Origin: Saccharum officinarum
Lineage: Eukaryota > Streptophyta > Magnoliopsida > Poales > Poaceae
Assembly: GCA_020631735.1 (NCBI GenBank)
Contig: CM036188.1
Span: 15,604,214 to 15,668,213 of the forward strand
Length of the DNA: 64,000 bases
Reading direction: 5' to 3'
Positions 12,482 through 23,349 of this stretch are shown here, piece by piece; position 1 is the stretch's first letter; the number at the start of each line of letters is the position of its first letter. The translations under genes were made by a program, and so were the position numbers. Below the pieces are notes generated by a model that was not told the origin of the DNA, searched no databases, and saw only the letters and a list, made by a program, of their open reading frames with translations.

Positions 12482-12859
12482 ATGGCATCGCCAATCAAGA
12501 TATGTACTAGGATTGTGTACTTGGCTGCTGCTTTGTTCTTGGTTCTTGGCACCATGCCTACTTTCCCATCTTGCCAAGCTGGAGGCTGTACGCACCAATA
12601 ATTTTTCTTACTCTACGTTATTCTTTGTTCTCAAATTAAGATAAGTTAGTGTGACCAAATAGTCTTGTCTGACTTATTCTACCGTGTTGCATCTCATGTT
12701 TGCATAGGCTGCCCTGGAGGGCCAAGCAGGGTGGAATGCTCCACGTGGCAGGGTGCACAACCCTGCAGAAATGATGCGTGCGTTGCTCACTGCGCAACGC
12801 TGGGCCACAAGAAAGATGGTGCCTACTGTCTTTATCCTGACTGCTGCTGTAAAGTGTAG
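12482..12859 (+). CDS. Small secreted cysteine-rich (defensin-like) protein, two exons
   Basis: Exon 1 is 12482-12587, the intron 12588-12707 (donor GTACGC, acceptor TGCATAG), and exon 2 12708-12859. The spliced product is 85 residues. Residues 1-33 (MASPIKICTRIVYLAAALFL, then VLGTMPTFPSCQA) form a signal peptide. The mature part of about 52 residues has ten cysteines, opening GGCCPGG and including C-X3-C (CVAHC) and a terminal CCC. This resembles the broad plant defensin-like group, whose members are secreted antimicrobial or signalling peptides, although the end is CCC rather than the usual C-X-C. The one-intron layout, with the intron just after the signal peptide, is typical of the group. 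The gene stands alone between an LTR element and a MITE. The exact subfamily is not recognised, and expression cannot be judged. Confidence 0.72.
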
Positions 12860-12952
12860 TTAATGCAGTCATGCATGTTCCGTAAACATTAAATAAGATA
12901 TTTCTCAATGGAAAGTTTCATGGTGTCGTTTTGAAGACTGTCACATCACATA

Positions 12953-13217
12953 GGCCGTGTTTAGTTGCCTGAATCTGGCTTTCTCGATTTACTGTTAACT
13001 ACTGTAGCAATTTTGTTTTTATTTGGTAATAATTGTCCAAACATTGATTAATTAGGCTTAAAATATTTGTCTCGCAAAGTTCAATAAAAGTGTGCAATTA
13101 GTTTTTGATTTCATCTACATTTAGTACTCCATATATGTGCCGGTATTTTGATGTGACGGAGAATCTTCTTTTTGCATAGTAGAATTTGGGGATGAATTTG
13201 GGAAACTAAACAGGGCC
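12953..13217. mobile_element. Tourist-like MITE, 265 bp
   Basis: Starts GGCCGTGTTTAGTT and ends AACTAAACAGGGCC, an imperfect inverted repeat, flanked by the trinucleotide ATA on both sides. The interior has lines typical of the grass TGTTTAGTT family (ctgtagcaattttg, attaggctt). The same family is at 19025-19268. Assignment to PIF/Harbinger rests on the 3-bp duplication and TIR. It lies about 95 bp past the defensin-like stop codon. Confidence 0.75.
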
Positions 13218-13394
13218 ATAGACTGAAATGAAACATGAATGAAATATCCATCCTCAATGCATAGTTTTGTTGTATAGTTTCATAGACATTTAGTTTCATA
13301 ACTCATGTAAAGCTGGTAATCGTGCCAAGAGATATGAAACTCGCTTCTTTTTTTCCCTTCATAAAGATGTTGTCATGTCATTAAAAAACGTCTA

Positions 13395-13484
13395 CTCCCT
13401 CCGTCCCTAAATGTTTGTCTCTAGGAAACCGTGTTTCCCTCACAGACACGCTTTCCGGACGACTAACATTAAGGGACTGAGTAG
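13395..13484. mobile_element. Stowaway-like MITE remnant, 90 bp
   Basis: CTCCCTCCGTCCCTAAATG at one end and a degenerate reverse complement at the other (aagggactgagtag), flanked by TA on both sides. Confidence 0.6.
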
Positions 13485-13962
13485 TATGTCGTAGCCTATT
13501 AAATTCGAATGAAAAAACCGCTAAAACTGGCCAATAGAACTCTCCACTTTAGATGCATTTTATATTTTTCAACTAACGGATTTTGTTGATTTTCGGGTAA
13601 ATCAAGTTATCAAGAACCCACCGAGGGCGATACAAATAACCGAAATAGATGTGTTCCCCTATTGATCGCTCTTCCCCTCTCCGCTTTTTCTCACCGAAAA
13701 AATTTACCCACTCGCTCGTACCTAGCAATCCCAATTTCCTCTCCTGGTCCCAATTTCCTCCGTCAATCAGCGCGTGATTTCCTCTCCCAATCCCGCACAA
13801 TCTCCTTCGCTAGCCCCGATCTCCTCCAGTCCCACACAATCTCCACAGACTCCACTCCCAGTTCTGGACTCCCATGCGCCGCAGCTCATCGATCTATCCA
13901 CCACAACCTCGACCTCTCCGGGCTGGTGCGAGGCCGTGAGCTAGATCCAACTATTTGGTCGG
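13485..13962 (+). other. CT-rich leader-like DNA before the UBC fragment
   Basis: From about 13660 the sequence is pyrimidine-rich with repeated aatttcctctc and cctccgtc, as in grass 5' UTRs. Frames here show no family resemblance. It may be the captured 5' region of the E2 gene fragment that follows. Confidence 0.35.
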
Positions 13963-14059
13963 AACAAGAACCCCATGGATGGCTTCTCCAGGGGCTTGTA
14001 GATGATAGCGATGTCTTCGAGTGGCAAGTCACTATCATCGGCCCGCCCAGCACCCTATA
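13963..14059 (+). pseudogene. UBC7-like ubiquitin-conjugating enzyme exon fragment
   Basis: The translation gives NKNPMDGFSRGL and then, after a one-base frame slip, LVDDSDVFEWQVTIIGPPSTL. Plant UBC7/13/14-class E2 enzymes have the near-identical stretch with DGFSxGLVD and FEWxVTIIGPPxTLY near residues 20-50. A consensus donor GTGAGT follows at 14060, in the middle of the tyrosine codon, so the fragment retains an exon-intron border. The rest of the E2 fold, including the catalytic cysteine, is not seen downstream. This is a captured or decayed fragment, not a working gene. Confidence 0.75.
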
Positions 14060-14693
14060 GTGAGTTCGAATTTTGTCTGCCCTATAATCACTACACGGTT
14101 GTTCTTGGGATATAGATTGCATACTTGATGTGTGCGCATAGTCCCTTCAGGTTTAGATTGTTTGTGTACTCTAGGAATTCCATGTTGTGATGTCGATCTG
14201 CAACCCATATTGGTGAATTGTGGTGTCACGGAACCGATTCTGCATTTTGATGCCGATTCTATACAATTTCTGTGTCCGCCTCTAGTCCTGATTGCTTGGT
14301 TTCTATGGCGTACTTCAAAATTCTGTGTTGCAATGTTGATCCACAGCCCTTATTGACGAACTACGGTGTAACCAATCAGATTCTGTGTCTTGATGCTGAT
14401 CCGTACCACTTGCGCTTGCACGTACTCACCACCGCTTCAGAGTTTGGTTTCCATGCTGTGTACTATGGGCAGCCTGTGTTGCGAACTAGTGAGTCTTGGG
14501 ATTAGTTTTGGAAAAAAAATTGGTCCCAACCGAATTGGACGGATTTCGGGAAAATTCGGATGAATTTCGGACTCAATTCGGTGAAATTTCGGAATGTGAA
14601 GCGTAAAATTCGTTTCGGACCTCACTGAAATGTACGAATTTCGCCACACTTTGGACTATTTCAGTCGAATCCCAGGACCTTTATTCAGAAGTA
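14060..14693. other. Degenerate repeats downstream of the UBC fragment
   Basis: No gene seen. A phrase like gattctgtgtcttgatgctg recurs in diverged form near 14240, 14320 and 14380, and again at 15360 beyond the LINE insertion. The LINE therefore landed inside this repeated, probably intronic, sequence. Confidence 0.5.
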
Positions 14694-15356
14694 TGTATTG
14701 ATGAATTTTTTATCGAAATTGAGGGCTCCGCCCCTGTCTTTGCATTAGCAAAGACCATAACATTCAGTTTTGCAGCATTCAGGTGGATCACACCTGTCAA
14801 AACAGTTTTATGACGATCTTGCCCAAAACACCTCAATGCACAACTAGAACCTCTTACAGAAGTAAACCCAGAACTTGTCTACGAAAACTACTACAGCTAC
14901 TACTGAAAGGAAAAGCCACCGTCCAAAAAAAAAACAGCGAACCAGAAGGTACACCATCAGGATCTTGCAAGATTGAAGTTGCTCAGTTCTCTTCCCCCAG
15001 GTCGAGCAGACTAACCCAGGTCATTCCATTCTCTGCCGTATCAACCTTGGCGTCACCAGATAACTTCTTCACCTCATCAGTCAAAGAGCGATCACTCCAG
15101 TTATGAGCTTTATCAAACATGAAAACATCCCAACCATCCTTCACCTGGCTCATCCAGTTAGTCTTGGCAGCCTGGAGGCCAGATTTTTCAGCTTCTCCAA
15201 TCTACTAGAGAATTCCAGTTTCTTTGCTTGAGGACACAGGATATCCCAGGTATGCAGCATTGCTGCAATTCTCAAAAGCAAAATCCTCAAATCCTTCCAC
15301 GACTCTCCCTGAAAACATATATTATTCCTTAGTTTCCAAAGCTGTATTGATGAATT
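14694..15356 (-). mobile_element. 5'-truncated L1 LINE with 14-bp target duplications
   Basis: The body is 14708-15342, flanked by perfect copies of tgtattgatgaatt (14694-14707 and 15343-15356). On the minus strand it begins inside the ORF2 C-terminus (LWKLRNNICFQGESWKDL, then LRIAAMLHTWDILCP) as in plant L1 elements. It continues through a T-rich 3' UTR and ends ggagccctcaatttcg with a short A tail. Target-primed reverse transcription explains both the 5' truncation and the long target duplication. Confidence 0.9.
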
Positions 15357-15991
15357 GTAGATTCCGTGTATTGATGCTGATTTGTATCACATAATGATGA
15401 ATCAAACTGCTACCTGCATGTTCTGATGGCACAGCTAAAAAGGTTTGCAGACACCATGTATGTTTGTATCGATCTGTTGTACTACTTAGCTGTGTGTTTC
15501 AGATACGTAGATTCATAGATGTGACGCAGTTTGTTTTCATTCAAATGTCCTACCCACCTGGAATTGTGGTTTACTTTCTTGCAAATGTTCCACCCACTAG
15601 CTGTAGTTTATTTTCTTGAAAATGTTTAGCCAACTCACACGTTTCCAAATTGATTACCAAATTGTGGCATGATTTTGTGTTAAATAGGGACAACAAGCTG
15701 TTTTTTTGTGATATTGTCGTCCAATATAACAGAACCTTAGAAAAGGTTGAGAAACTGTGTATATGTTTTTGAAAAAAATAGTGTACCTACTTTTTCTTGG
15801 AAAAGAAAGAGAATAGTTCTATTAGATGTTGAAGTTATAGATCCACCGGGGGTAAGGCATTGTTGGGCTCGAAAAGATTTGTGCACACACAGATGCTTGC
15901 TTGCAGTTTACTTGACAATGCTGAAACAATTCTTCCTGCTATAGGGCCTTAAAAATACTGAGCAGGTTGTACAGTAATGTTGTAGTCATAT
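15357..15991. other. Intergenic DNA, nothing recognised
   Basis: About 630 bp with no domain-bearing frame. Its first 100 bp continue the degenerate repeats interrupted by the LINE. Confidence 0.5.
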
Positions 15992-16472
15992 TGTCATGAT
16001 CGGCAAGACATACACTAGGAGGAATAAGGCAGTAGGCTAATATATTAGGGACGAGCATAAGCCCAGCTGTTATAGATTCAATCTAGATAGTTAGCAAGGC
16101 TTTTAGGCCAAGCCCATTATTAATTGTAAACCCCCTTATATATGTAATGAGAACTATCAATGAGAAGGCAAGCAAGCTTAGGGTTTAACCCTTATATCTT
16201 CTCTCCTTTCCCTTCTCTCTATTGCCTCTCCCTCTTCTCCCTTCCACGCATCCGCCGCCGCTGCCATAGCAGCCCAGCTGCTGCGCTCCTCGGCCAGCAC
16301 ACGCCGGTCACCCCGCAGCCACGGCTGCCCTTCGGCCGCCCTCAGCACGCTGTCCAGCACCACCAGCTGGCCGCCCGCCCCTATAGCCAACCGTCAGCCA
16401 CCCCAGCAACTCGGCGCCCTCCAGCCGGCTACTCTCTCGGTCCCAGTAATAACTACAGTGACTATTGGTATC
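15992..16472 (+). mobile_element. Ty1-copia-like LTR with primer-binding-site stub
   Basis: TGTCATGATCGGC begins the LTR at 15992. The U5 part includes tatatgtaatgagaactatc, as in grass copia LTRs. A plausible end is ...CTACA at 16457, followed by TTGGTATC (16465-16472), the first eight bases of a tRNA-Met primer site. The rest of the element is missing because a CACTA-type end starts at the next base. The LTR border is inferred. Confidence 0.5.
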
Positions 16473-16620
16473 CACTACTATAGCAATTTTTACCGAGGCA
16501 GGCGAAAACGATTAACCGAGGCAGGCATCACAACCGTCTCGGCACAAAGGTCACGGTAAATGGGGTATTTTCTGAGGCGGTTGGATGCCCGCCTCGGTAA
16601 ATCAATTAAAAAACAAACAT
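16473..16620 (+). mobile_element. CACTA transposon end (subterminal region)
   Basis: Starts CACTACTATAGCAATTTT, then carries several copies of accgaggcagg or its complement cgcctcggtaaa within 130 bp. That is the subterminal repeat pattern of En/Spm elements. No matching opposite end could be placed, so this is a fragment. Confidence 0.6.
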
Positions 16621-17041
16621 AGGAATACCCATGGATAAGCCCGCCGAGCCCATCCACGGGCCGCCAGAGCTGCTGGTCGGTGACAGCATCCTCGCTGGAC
16701 AGTTAGCATCCGGCGCTAGACGCTGGATCTAGGAGGAACCGCCACCATGAAGCCCGCCACCGCCGCGTTGCTCATCATGGATCCCACCGGCGGAGGGCTC
16801 CTAACATCGATTTTCCTAAGTCAAACTTATCTCTTTTGACCAAATTTATAGAAAATTGCAACAAAATATAGGACATAATATTAATTTATTAAATATGTCT
16901 TGGCAGTGCATACATTTAGTTTTGCAGTTGTTAATATATTTTGTTAAAAAATTTGTCAAAATTGGAAAAGTCTTGCATAGTACAAATTAAAAAATATGGA
17001 GTCTTTTTTGAGCACAAAAAAGTACCAAATCGAAACTCATT
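16621..17041. other. No gene; decayed element sequence
   Basis: A GC-rich patch (16640-16800) passes into AT-rich sequence. Nothing identifiable beyond probable internal sequence of the CACTA fragment. Confidence 0.4.
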
Positions 17042-17160
17042 CACTATGCCAGAAAAGGTAATCACTGCATGTTTGTGGCTTCAAACGGTAGTGATAGATA
17101 GACTATAATTACTGGTTCGTGACTTCAATCACTAGTGATAGGCTGTTTTGCATAAAACAT
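17042..17160 (+). mobile_element. Second CACTA-like end
   Basis: Begins CACTATGCCAGAAAAGG, a common form of CACTA termini, followed by tcactagtgatag-type repeats in both orientations. The rest (17160-17700) looks like element interior without coding potential. No partner end was found. Confidence 0.45.
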
Positions 17161-18098
17161 TAATATGTGATCAGATCAAGATAAACTTTTTATCAAATTT
17201 GTAGAGCTTAAAGACATCTACAACTTTATAGTTGAAAACCTTCAAATTGGGATGGTTTAGAAGTCCAAATATTCAATATCATCTCTTGGATCAAATTTAA
17301 GATGATTAATAATGTCGAATGGAGACAAAGTCAACATAAAAGTTGTTATACTTGACAAGATATACAACTTTACAGTTAATGAGTTTTTTATTTGAGGTCG
17401 TTTGGAGTGTCAAATATATAATATAAGATTTGAAACTATGTAATTAAATGAATAACATCAGCTATATAGTAATATGTGTTGCGTAGCCTACCTGGTATGA
17501 GCACTCGAGGGAATGTGAACATTGTGGTCATGAGTCTGCATACTAAAAAAACACATATTTTAATTTTTATTACAACTTATCACTTATAGTTCTAGATCAT
17601 GAACATAAATATATTTTGGGACAAAATTTATACACTCAAACCCTAATTATGTTGTGGGATTGATGGTAAAGTTATGTGTGGTTATTAAGAAGAACGAAAC
17701 AATTAAGGTTAAGCTTATATCATATTGCTGCCACTAAACCATGCATATTGGAAATATATTCATCGAACATGATTTCTTGGCTCTTGAAACATGTTTTTCG
17801 ATTAGACCAAATGCCATCCTTATCAATTCCCCGTCGATGGATATGTAGTGTCCCTTATTGTAGAAGTCATTTTGTCCACACGTTCATGGGAACACATGAG
17901 ACAATTTCTTATCAATAGACAAGCACCCTGTAGCCCTTGTCTAGTGACCCTAACTATGCAATAATTGCCTTGGGATTCGTGGGGCATTGAGCTCTTCGTC
18001 TGCCAACCCACAATTGCTGACACATTGCTGGAGCAGAATGACTCAACGAGAAGCTGCTTCCCTTGGGCGATGGATTAGATCGCCACGTGATGTCTACT
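17161..18098. other. Intergenic DNA up to the first miR2118-like site
   Basis: No gene recognised. If the minus-strand transcript proposed for 18099-18254 exists, 17161-18098 would be its downstream, phased-RNA-producing part. Confidence 0.35.
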
Positions 18099-18254
18099 TC
18101 CCTTTCGCCTCCTATTCCGAACACAATGCACACATGTTTTTCTCATTCCTAGTTCTGCCAGTCATCTCGTCTCTCTGTTTTTTTTATACCCGGGGCTGGT
18201 GTAGTGACACTTTATTGAGGTAGGCCAGGTATATATGTATACCACTATATATAG
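18099..18254 (-). ncRNA. Candidate 21-nt PHAS locus 0: promoter and trigger site
   Basis: The trigger-like motif is at 18099-18120 (read on the minus strand; 16 of 22 positions agree with the miR2118 complement). A palindromic TATATATA box lies at 18246-18253, about 125 bp upstream on the minus strand. The 3' end is unknown. This unit is the most diverged and its conserved upstream region is not clear, so it may be a relic. Confidence 0.35.
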
Positions 18255-18969
18255 TCTATAAGTGGTTGTGTATACATATTGTATCACTGCTGTAGTTTTT
18301 CTTTGTTTTTTGTGCTAATTGGACTTTACTTGTAGGTTTATTGTTGTTGCTTGTCCGTGCCAAAATATATACCATGCATATGGATGACCACTGTCACTAA
18401 ATATAACACCTTAAGACGACTACTAGAAAGTGGATTGTATTTAGTTCTCTTCTCAGGCTTACTCATCCTTACTTGCACACTCAAACCCGATGGCCTAGCT
18501 CCTTTGTGTCTTCCCTCCTTCCTCGCATGGTCGAACATCTACATGCCTACCCCATAGCTCCAGCCTAATGCACCTAATGCAAAAACCATGTATACACAAC
18601 AAAACTGTACCTACGCTGCATGGAACCACTGTGCTTGTATCTAGAGGCCGCTTAAGAAACTGCCTCAGGAAACTGGGATATTTACAGTGATGGTACTCTA
18701 AAGAGGCCACTTTGGAAATCGGTTTCTAGAGTCAGCCTCTTAAAAAACGTCACAGTAAATAGTTATCACACAAAAGAGCTAATAAATTTTTAATATAAAT
18801 TAGGACAGTGCCCCTCTCTTCGGACCTGAGCTAGTTTAGGCCATGGATGCCTACTCTGCTTGGGTGTGTTATAGACATTCTTTTTTGTGATTAGGGCGTT
18901 ATAGACATGCCAAGGGCATTATAGACATGCACTTCGGTCGGCCCCAACACTGGGTATCTGGTGCCTGCT

Positions 18970-19760
18970 TTCCGTTGGCCTCCCATTCCAAACACAACAT
19001 GCGTGCACATTTCTTTGCAACTCCGAGCCTGTTTAGTTCACAAAAAGTGAACCCAAAAAGTGCTACAGTACCTGTCACATCAAATCTTGCGGCACATGCA
19101 TGGAGTACTAAATGTAGATGAAAGAAAAAACTAATTACGCAGTTTAGTTGTAAATCACGAGACAAATCTTTTGAGCCTAATTAGTCCATGATTGGACATA
19201 AATTGCCAAATAAAACGAAAAGTGCTACAGTAGCCAAACCCAAACTTTTTTACCAACTAAACAACCCCTCCGTTCTCATCCATATATCCTCTATCTGTTA
19301 GTGTAGACTCTGCTAGTGTGGTTTGGGCACTTTATTTGTGGAGCTAGATGTGGAACTGAGGCCACTACTTACAGAGTTACAGTACACATTGAGCTTGAGG
19401 TGATTTTCTATCACCACTATTGGGAATTGTTAATAGATAATTTTCTGTCACCTTCTATCCTTTGTTATCACCACTATTGGGAATTGCTAATCAGTGTTTT
19501 TCCTTTGCTAAGCATTTACTTGTATAAATAGACATATCCTGCAATGCATGTTTGCTCATCAGTACCATGAATATTTCTGTCACTTGGTAGTTGATCCCAT
19601 ATTGGAGTATTGATTTGAGAGCGTCACTGTTCAGATCAATGCTAGCTAGTCATCCCTTCGCATCAATATAGGGGATTCAGATGACCATCTGTGTCAATAC
19701 AAAGGGACCAATCAACAAATGCTAGTCATAAGAGTAGCAAGTTGCATTCAGTAATATTGA
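18970..19760 (-). ncRNA. Candidate PHAS locus 1 (interrupted by a MITE)
   Basis: Trigger motif at 18970-18991 (17 of 22 positions). The shared upstream region runs from about 19330 to 19760: gagctagatgtggaact, then ttgagcttgaggtgat, then the tttgctcatcagtaccatgaat block, and ctagtcataagagtagcaag. The TATA position is degenerate here (tacacattgag instead of tatatattgag). A 244-bp Tourist MITE sits between promoter and trigger; without it the spacing matches the other units. The copy-B counterpart (site 45079-45100) lacks the MITE. Confidence 0.45.
19025..19268. mobile_element. Tourist-like MITE, 244 bp, present only in copy A
   Basis: Starts GAGCCTGTTTAGTTC and ends AACTAAACAACCCC, with target duplication TCC on both sides. 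Copy B shows the unoccupied site (aaactccgttctcatcc near 45127), so the insertion followed the segment duplication. Confidence 0.88.
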
Positions 19761-20382
19761 ACAACAATGGAACAAACATGTCCTAGAATCTATCGACAGC
19801 ACACCAAAACTATTTGTTTTTTGTTTTAAACATGACAACAAGAAGACGGTAGCATTTGTGGGATATGGGTATGTATACTATTCTGCCACTTTGCTAGTTT
19901 ATGGTCTTAGGACTGAACATGTGAGACATTATTAGATGTAGTTGCACCAAAAAATGAAAATAAAAATTGAGTTAATTGCAGTATATGTGTGTGTTCACAT
20001 TTTACTACAGTGCAGTACGTAATTACGTATACTGGACTGGTTGGCTCCACCCACTAGATTGAAAATGTTCAAGAAAACATCCAGGCATGGAGCTCTTGCA
20101 AACACATACAATGAAAAAACTGGTAGAGGAATGAGAACAGAATATGTGTTTTTTTCTCGCAGGACAGAGCTCCTTTATTTTCTCTGATATTTTGAATGTT
20201 TCAAAAATGGTTACAACTGGAGGTACTACATGCATACCACACGTTATTGACTCCTTGTTCAAGCAATGCTCAGCACACTCACCAAAGGATTCCGTGCATA
20301 AGCTCCAGTTGACCAAGACAAACAAACACCAACGGCCTACGAGCAGGATTATCTCGATCATTTTCATCATGTAGTGTCCATT

Positions 20383-20660
20383 TTCCTTGGGCCTCCCATT
20401 CCCAACACACCATCCAGGCACCTTTCTTTTCAAATCTATGATTCATTGAGGTAATTAAGCGACGTAGAAGGACTAGAAGCGCTAGTGTTCTCTATTTCCT
20501 GTTTGCCTCCTAATCCCACTCATACCATGTCAGACTGTTCCAGCCCATTGGATCCTTCCCTCTTCCTCTAGTCCACACTTGGCTGGATGTTTGAAACGTC
20601 GGGAGCTCACTGTTCTGGGAATGGGAACACACTCTATATATATATATATATATATATATC
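20383..20660 (-). ncRNA. Candidate PHAS locus 2 with two trigger-like sites
   Basis: Two motifs lie in one unit: 20496-20518 (one-base bulge; ttcctgtttgcctcc) and 20383-20404 (18 of 22 positions, the best match class). On the minus strand a TATA-like run (20635-20659) lies about 117 bp upstream of the first. Copy B repeats both sites (46356-46378 and 46247-46268) and has a shorter TA run. The minus-strand frame across this region (20023-20433) has no family resemblance and is poorly kept between copies. Confidence 0.5.
20634..20660. repeat. Short TA microsatellite, length differs between copies
   Basis: About 26 bp of TA here, against about 13 bp before an interruption at 46493-46505 in copy B. 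It occupies the TATA position of candidate PHAS locus 2. Confidence 0.85.
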
Positions 20661-23349
20661 AATGGGCCATCATGTTGTTTAAAGTACCAGTGCAGGAAAT
20701 AATTCATTCTATTGTATTATCAATTAAAGTGAAAATTGTTCGTAGAATGATTTATTGTTAGGAATTCTCTAACTTAGCTAATTGACTTCATAGTTTGCTC
20801 ATATCATGTTGAGCATAGCTGGCATGGTCCATTATCTATATCTATACCTGATAAAAAAGAGACAAAATTTCCTGCCATTTTTTGTTCATCCATTTTTTTC
20901 GTCCACCTCCCGCTAACTACCAACAATGGAGAGTTTTCTTCTTCTAGACTTATATATATAATAACCCGTGCTCGTATGTGTTAGAATAGCTCTTGTCTAG
21001 GGTGATACGGAGTCTGATTCTCAAACATATTGGGTCATGTATGTGATGTGGACTCATAAGCGGCCAAATAAATATTTCCCTCCTACGCTATTCCTTTTTT
21101 AGATTTTTCCCTCCACGTCTGGAATTTGGAGTCCATTACCATCACTTAGTCCAAGACTATTTCTATTTTTCCAATGCAATTGTTACTTTTTCCCTTTAGC
21201 ACACCGTGTCTGACCTTTTTTCTGTAGATTTTGTTTTTCCTTATGCTTCTACACGGGGTCTTGTTTCATAACTTGCCCTTTTTTTTTCCTTTTTTTCCAT
21301 TTTGCCGTGTCCTATATATTTTCCTCATAAATATATGAAACAAATAATCACTGCAATCAACTTTTTCCATTGCTAATTTGTTGATGTATTATTTTTATTA
21401 AAATTAGATCAATCGATGCTCTAACTAACCAAACAATTGGATAATATTTAAAATTGAAGTTATGTGTTATGATATATATCTATGATGAATAAACATTTTT
21501 GTCTTCACAGAAAAATATACTAAGATTGTATTTTAATTCAGTATATATATTGGTAACATTTACTTATATCATGGTGATCATAGATAAATATAAATTTTAA
21601 ATTTTATATAAAAAATAATAAACATAAATAGATATGTACCATTTTCGTCATTGTTTTCCATAAATCCGTTGCAACACACTAGCACATTTGCTGTAATATT
21701 AAAAAGGTCAAATTTCTCTCCACGTAATAATTTTCATCAAACCTAGCCCGACCCTTCTTCCCAACAGCCTAACCACTTGCTCACCTCTTGGTCGTCAGTC
21801 TCCAGTAGGGTCCCTACTTGAGCCCATAGCTAAATATGGGTGCCTAGGCCAAAAACACAGCTTTAGCAGGGCCCCTACTCGAGCACCCAAATCCTGCCTC
21901 CGGCACCAATTCCTGGGGGCTGCCCCTAGGCCAAGCCCCCAAAGGGCAATTTCCGTTCATTTCTTCCCCATGCGCTCGCCTTCTCCCCGCTTGCGCCGTC
22001 GTTTCACCCGCGCACAACTCCCACAGCCTGTGCGCGACTTCCCGGCGGTGACCGCAACTACCCTACGACACATGCATGGAGCAGGAGGTCTGGGGTGGGG
22101 CTTCACCGACATGGCTCATGCCGCCCACACTTTGGAGCAGGGCGTCACCCACATGGCTCGTGCCGCCCATGCACGGCTGGCTCTCGGTGGCACACCTCAC
22201 TACGATGACCGTGATTCACACGCCCCTCCTCAGACTTCAAGTCTGGCCTGTGTAGATTGTGCGCATGAAGGATAAAATTGGAGGAAATAGAATAGTGAGG
22301 AGGTTGTGCACATGAAAGACAAATTGGAGGAAATAGAATAGAAGAAAAAACATACAGAGAGGAATCAAACTCAACCTATAGGTTAGGAAACTCATCCCTT
22401 TCCACTACACCATGTAGTTGGTTTGTGTTAAGTATGAAATTTTGACTCTATTAACCATACTATACCAGCGGTTCGATCAAGTGAACTAAACAAACCGTTA
22501 AATCGAGGGCTTTGCTGGTCCCTTCCTAACAACTATGTGCACCCATTGGCCTCCGCTCCCGCAGTCTTTGCGCTCGATCTCCGAAAAATCGGCGCCTTAC
22601 CTATCTCCTTCTTGCAATATTCGATCGAAAATGGCAGCGGACAAGTCCCCTGACCCTAGCCATGCCAGGTGAGGGGGCCCTAGCTCTGTTGCAGCCACCA
22701 AATGGGATCTACGTCCAGTTTACCTCGGTCGCACCTTCTATGTGCCTCCACCTCCTCCACAGCCAAATGCACTGTCATTGCCCCCGTGACCCCATCTACC
22801 GTATGACGAGATCGAGGCCACCATCACCAAGTGTGAAAGGCGAGTTAGACATAAGTTATAAACTGATAACAACTCCATTGCAACACACGTGCATTTTACT
22901 AGTATTTTATAACTCCACAACCATGACTACATTGCACCTATGGGTACCACAAAGATACTGCTATGTATAAAAATACTTATGACGAACATGTACTGGACTA
23001 CACCTAACTTATTTTTGTGCAACGAACATAGGATTCTAGGACTCCATTTGGGGGCGTTTTTGACCGTTTCGCCCCTCTCAGATATTAAAAATAATGTTTT
23101 GATGCTTGGAGCCAGGATGTCTAACTACAGCTATTTGTGGAATTACGAGTGACAATGGTGGCCTCCATGAGTCCATCAGCATTTTCTGCAGTGTCCTGTC
23201 AATTTGGTAGTACTGGTTACATAGTAGAACAGGATTTAGCAATTGGATTTTCATAACACTTCACATAATTATCTCAAAATCATGTTATACTGTGAACTAC
23301 ATCTTCAAGCATGATCAACGAAGCTTATAATATTTCCTCTAGAGACACT
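20661..23349. other. Duplicated non-coding DNA, nothing recognised
   Basis: About 2.7 kb shared with copy B. GC-rich 21960-22280 gives a 101-codon frame with no family resemblance, and its copy-B version (48017-48301) shifts frame, arguing against coding. Copy B has about 175 bp extra (47665-47840) that is missing here. Confidence 0.5.

Noticed and set aside
19521..19560. Plus-strand promoter (tataaata about 30 bp before tgctcatcag) in the shared block
   Set aside because: Attractive in locus 1 only; other units have no TATA there, whereas the minus-strand box recurs in nearly all units. Kept as an alternative for locus 1.
20023..20433. 136-codon minus-strand frame, also present in copy B
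   Set aside because: Its similarity between copies is no higher than that of the surrounding DNA, and it overlaps the proposed trigger site. No domain is visible.
20290..20520. The motif sites as MIR2118 genes on the plus strand
   Set aside because: A miRNA gene needs a near-complementary arm within about 200 bp. I looked on both sides of several sites and found no long complementary arm (at best 8-11 bp), so target sites on the minus strand fit better.
21970..22275. 101-codon frame starting MRSPSPRLRRRF
   Set aside because: The copy-B version changes frame after about 70 codons despite 98% DNA identity, and no family is recognised.
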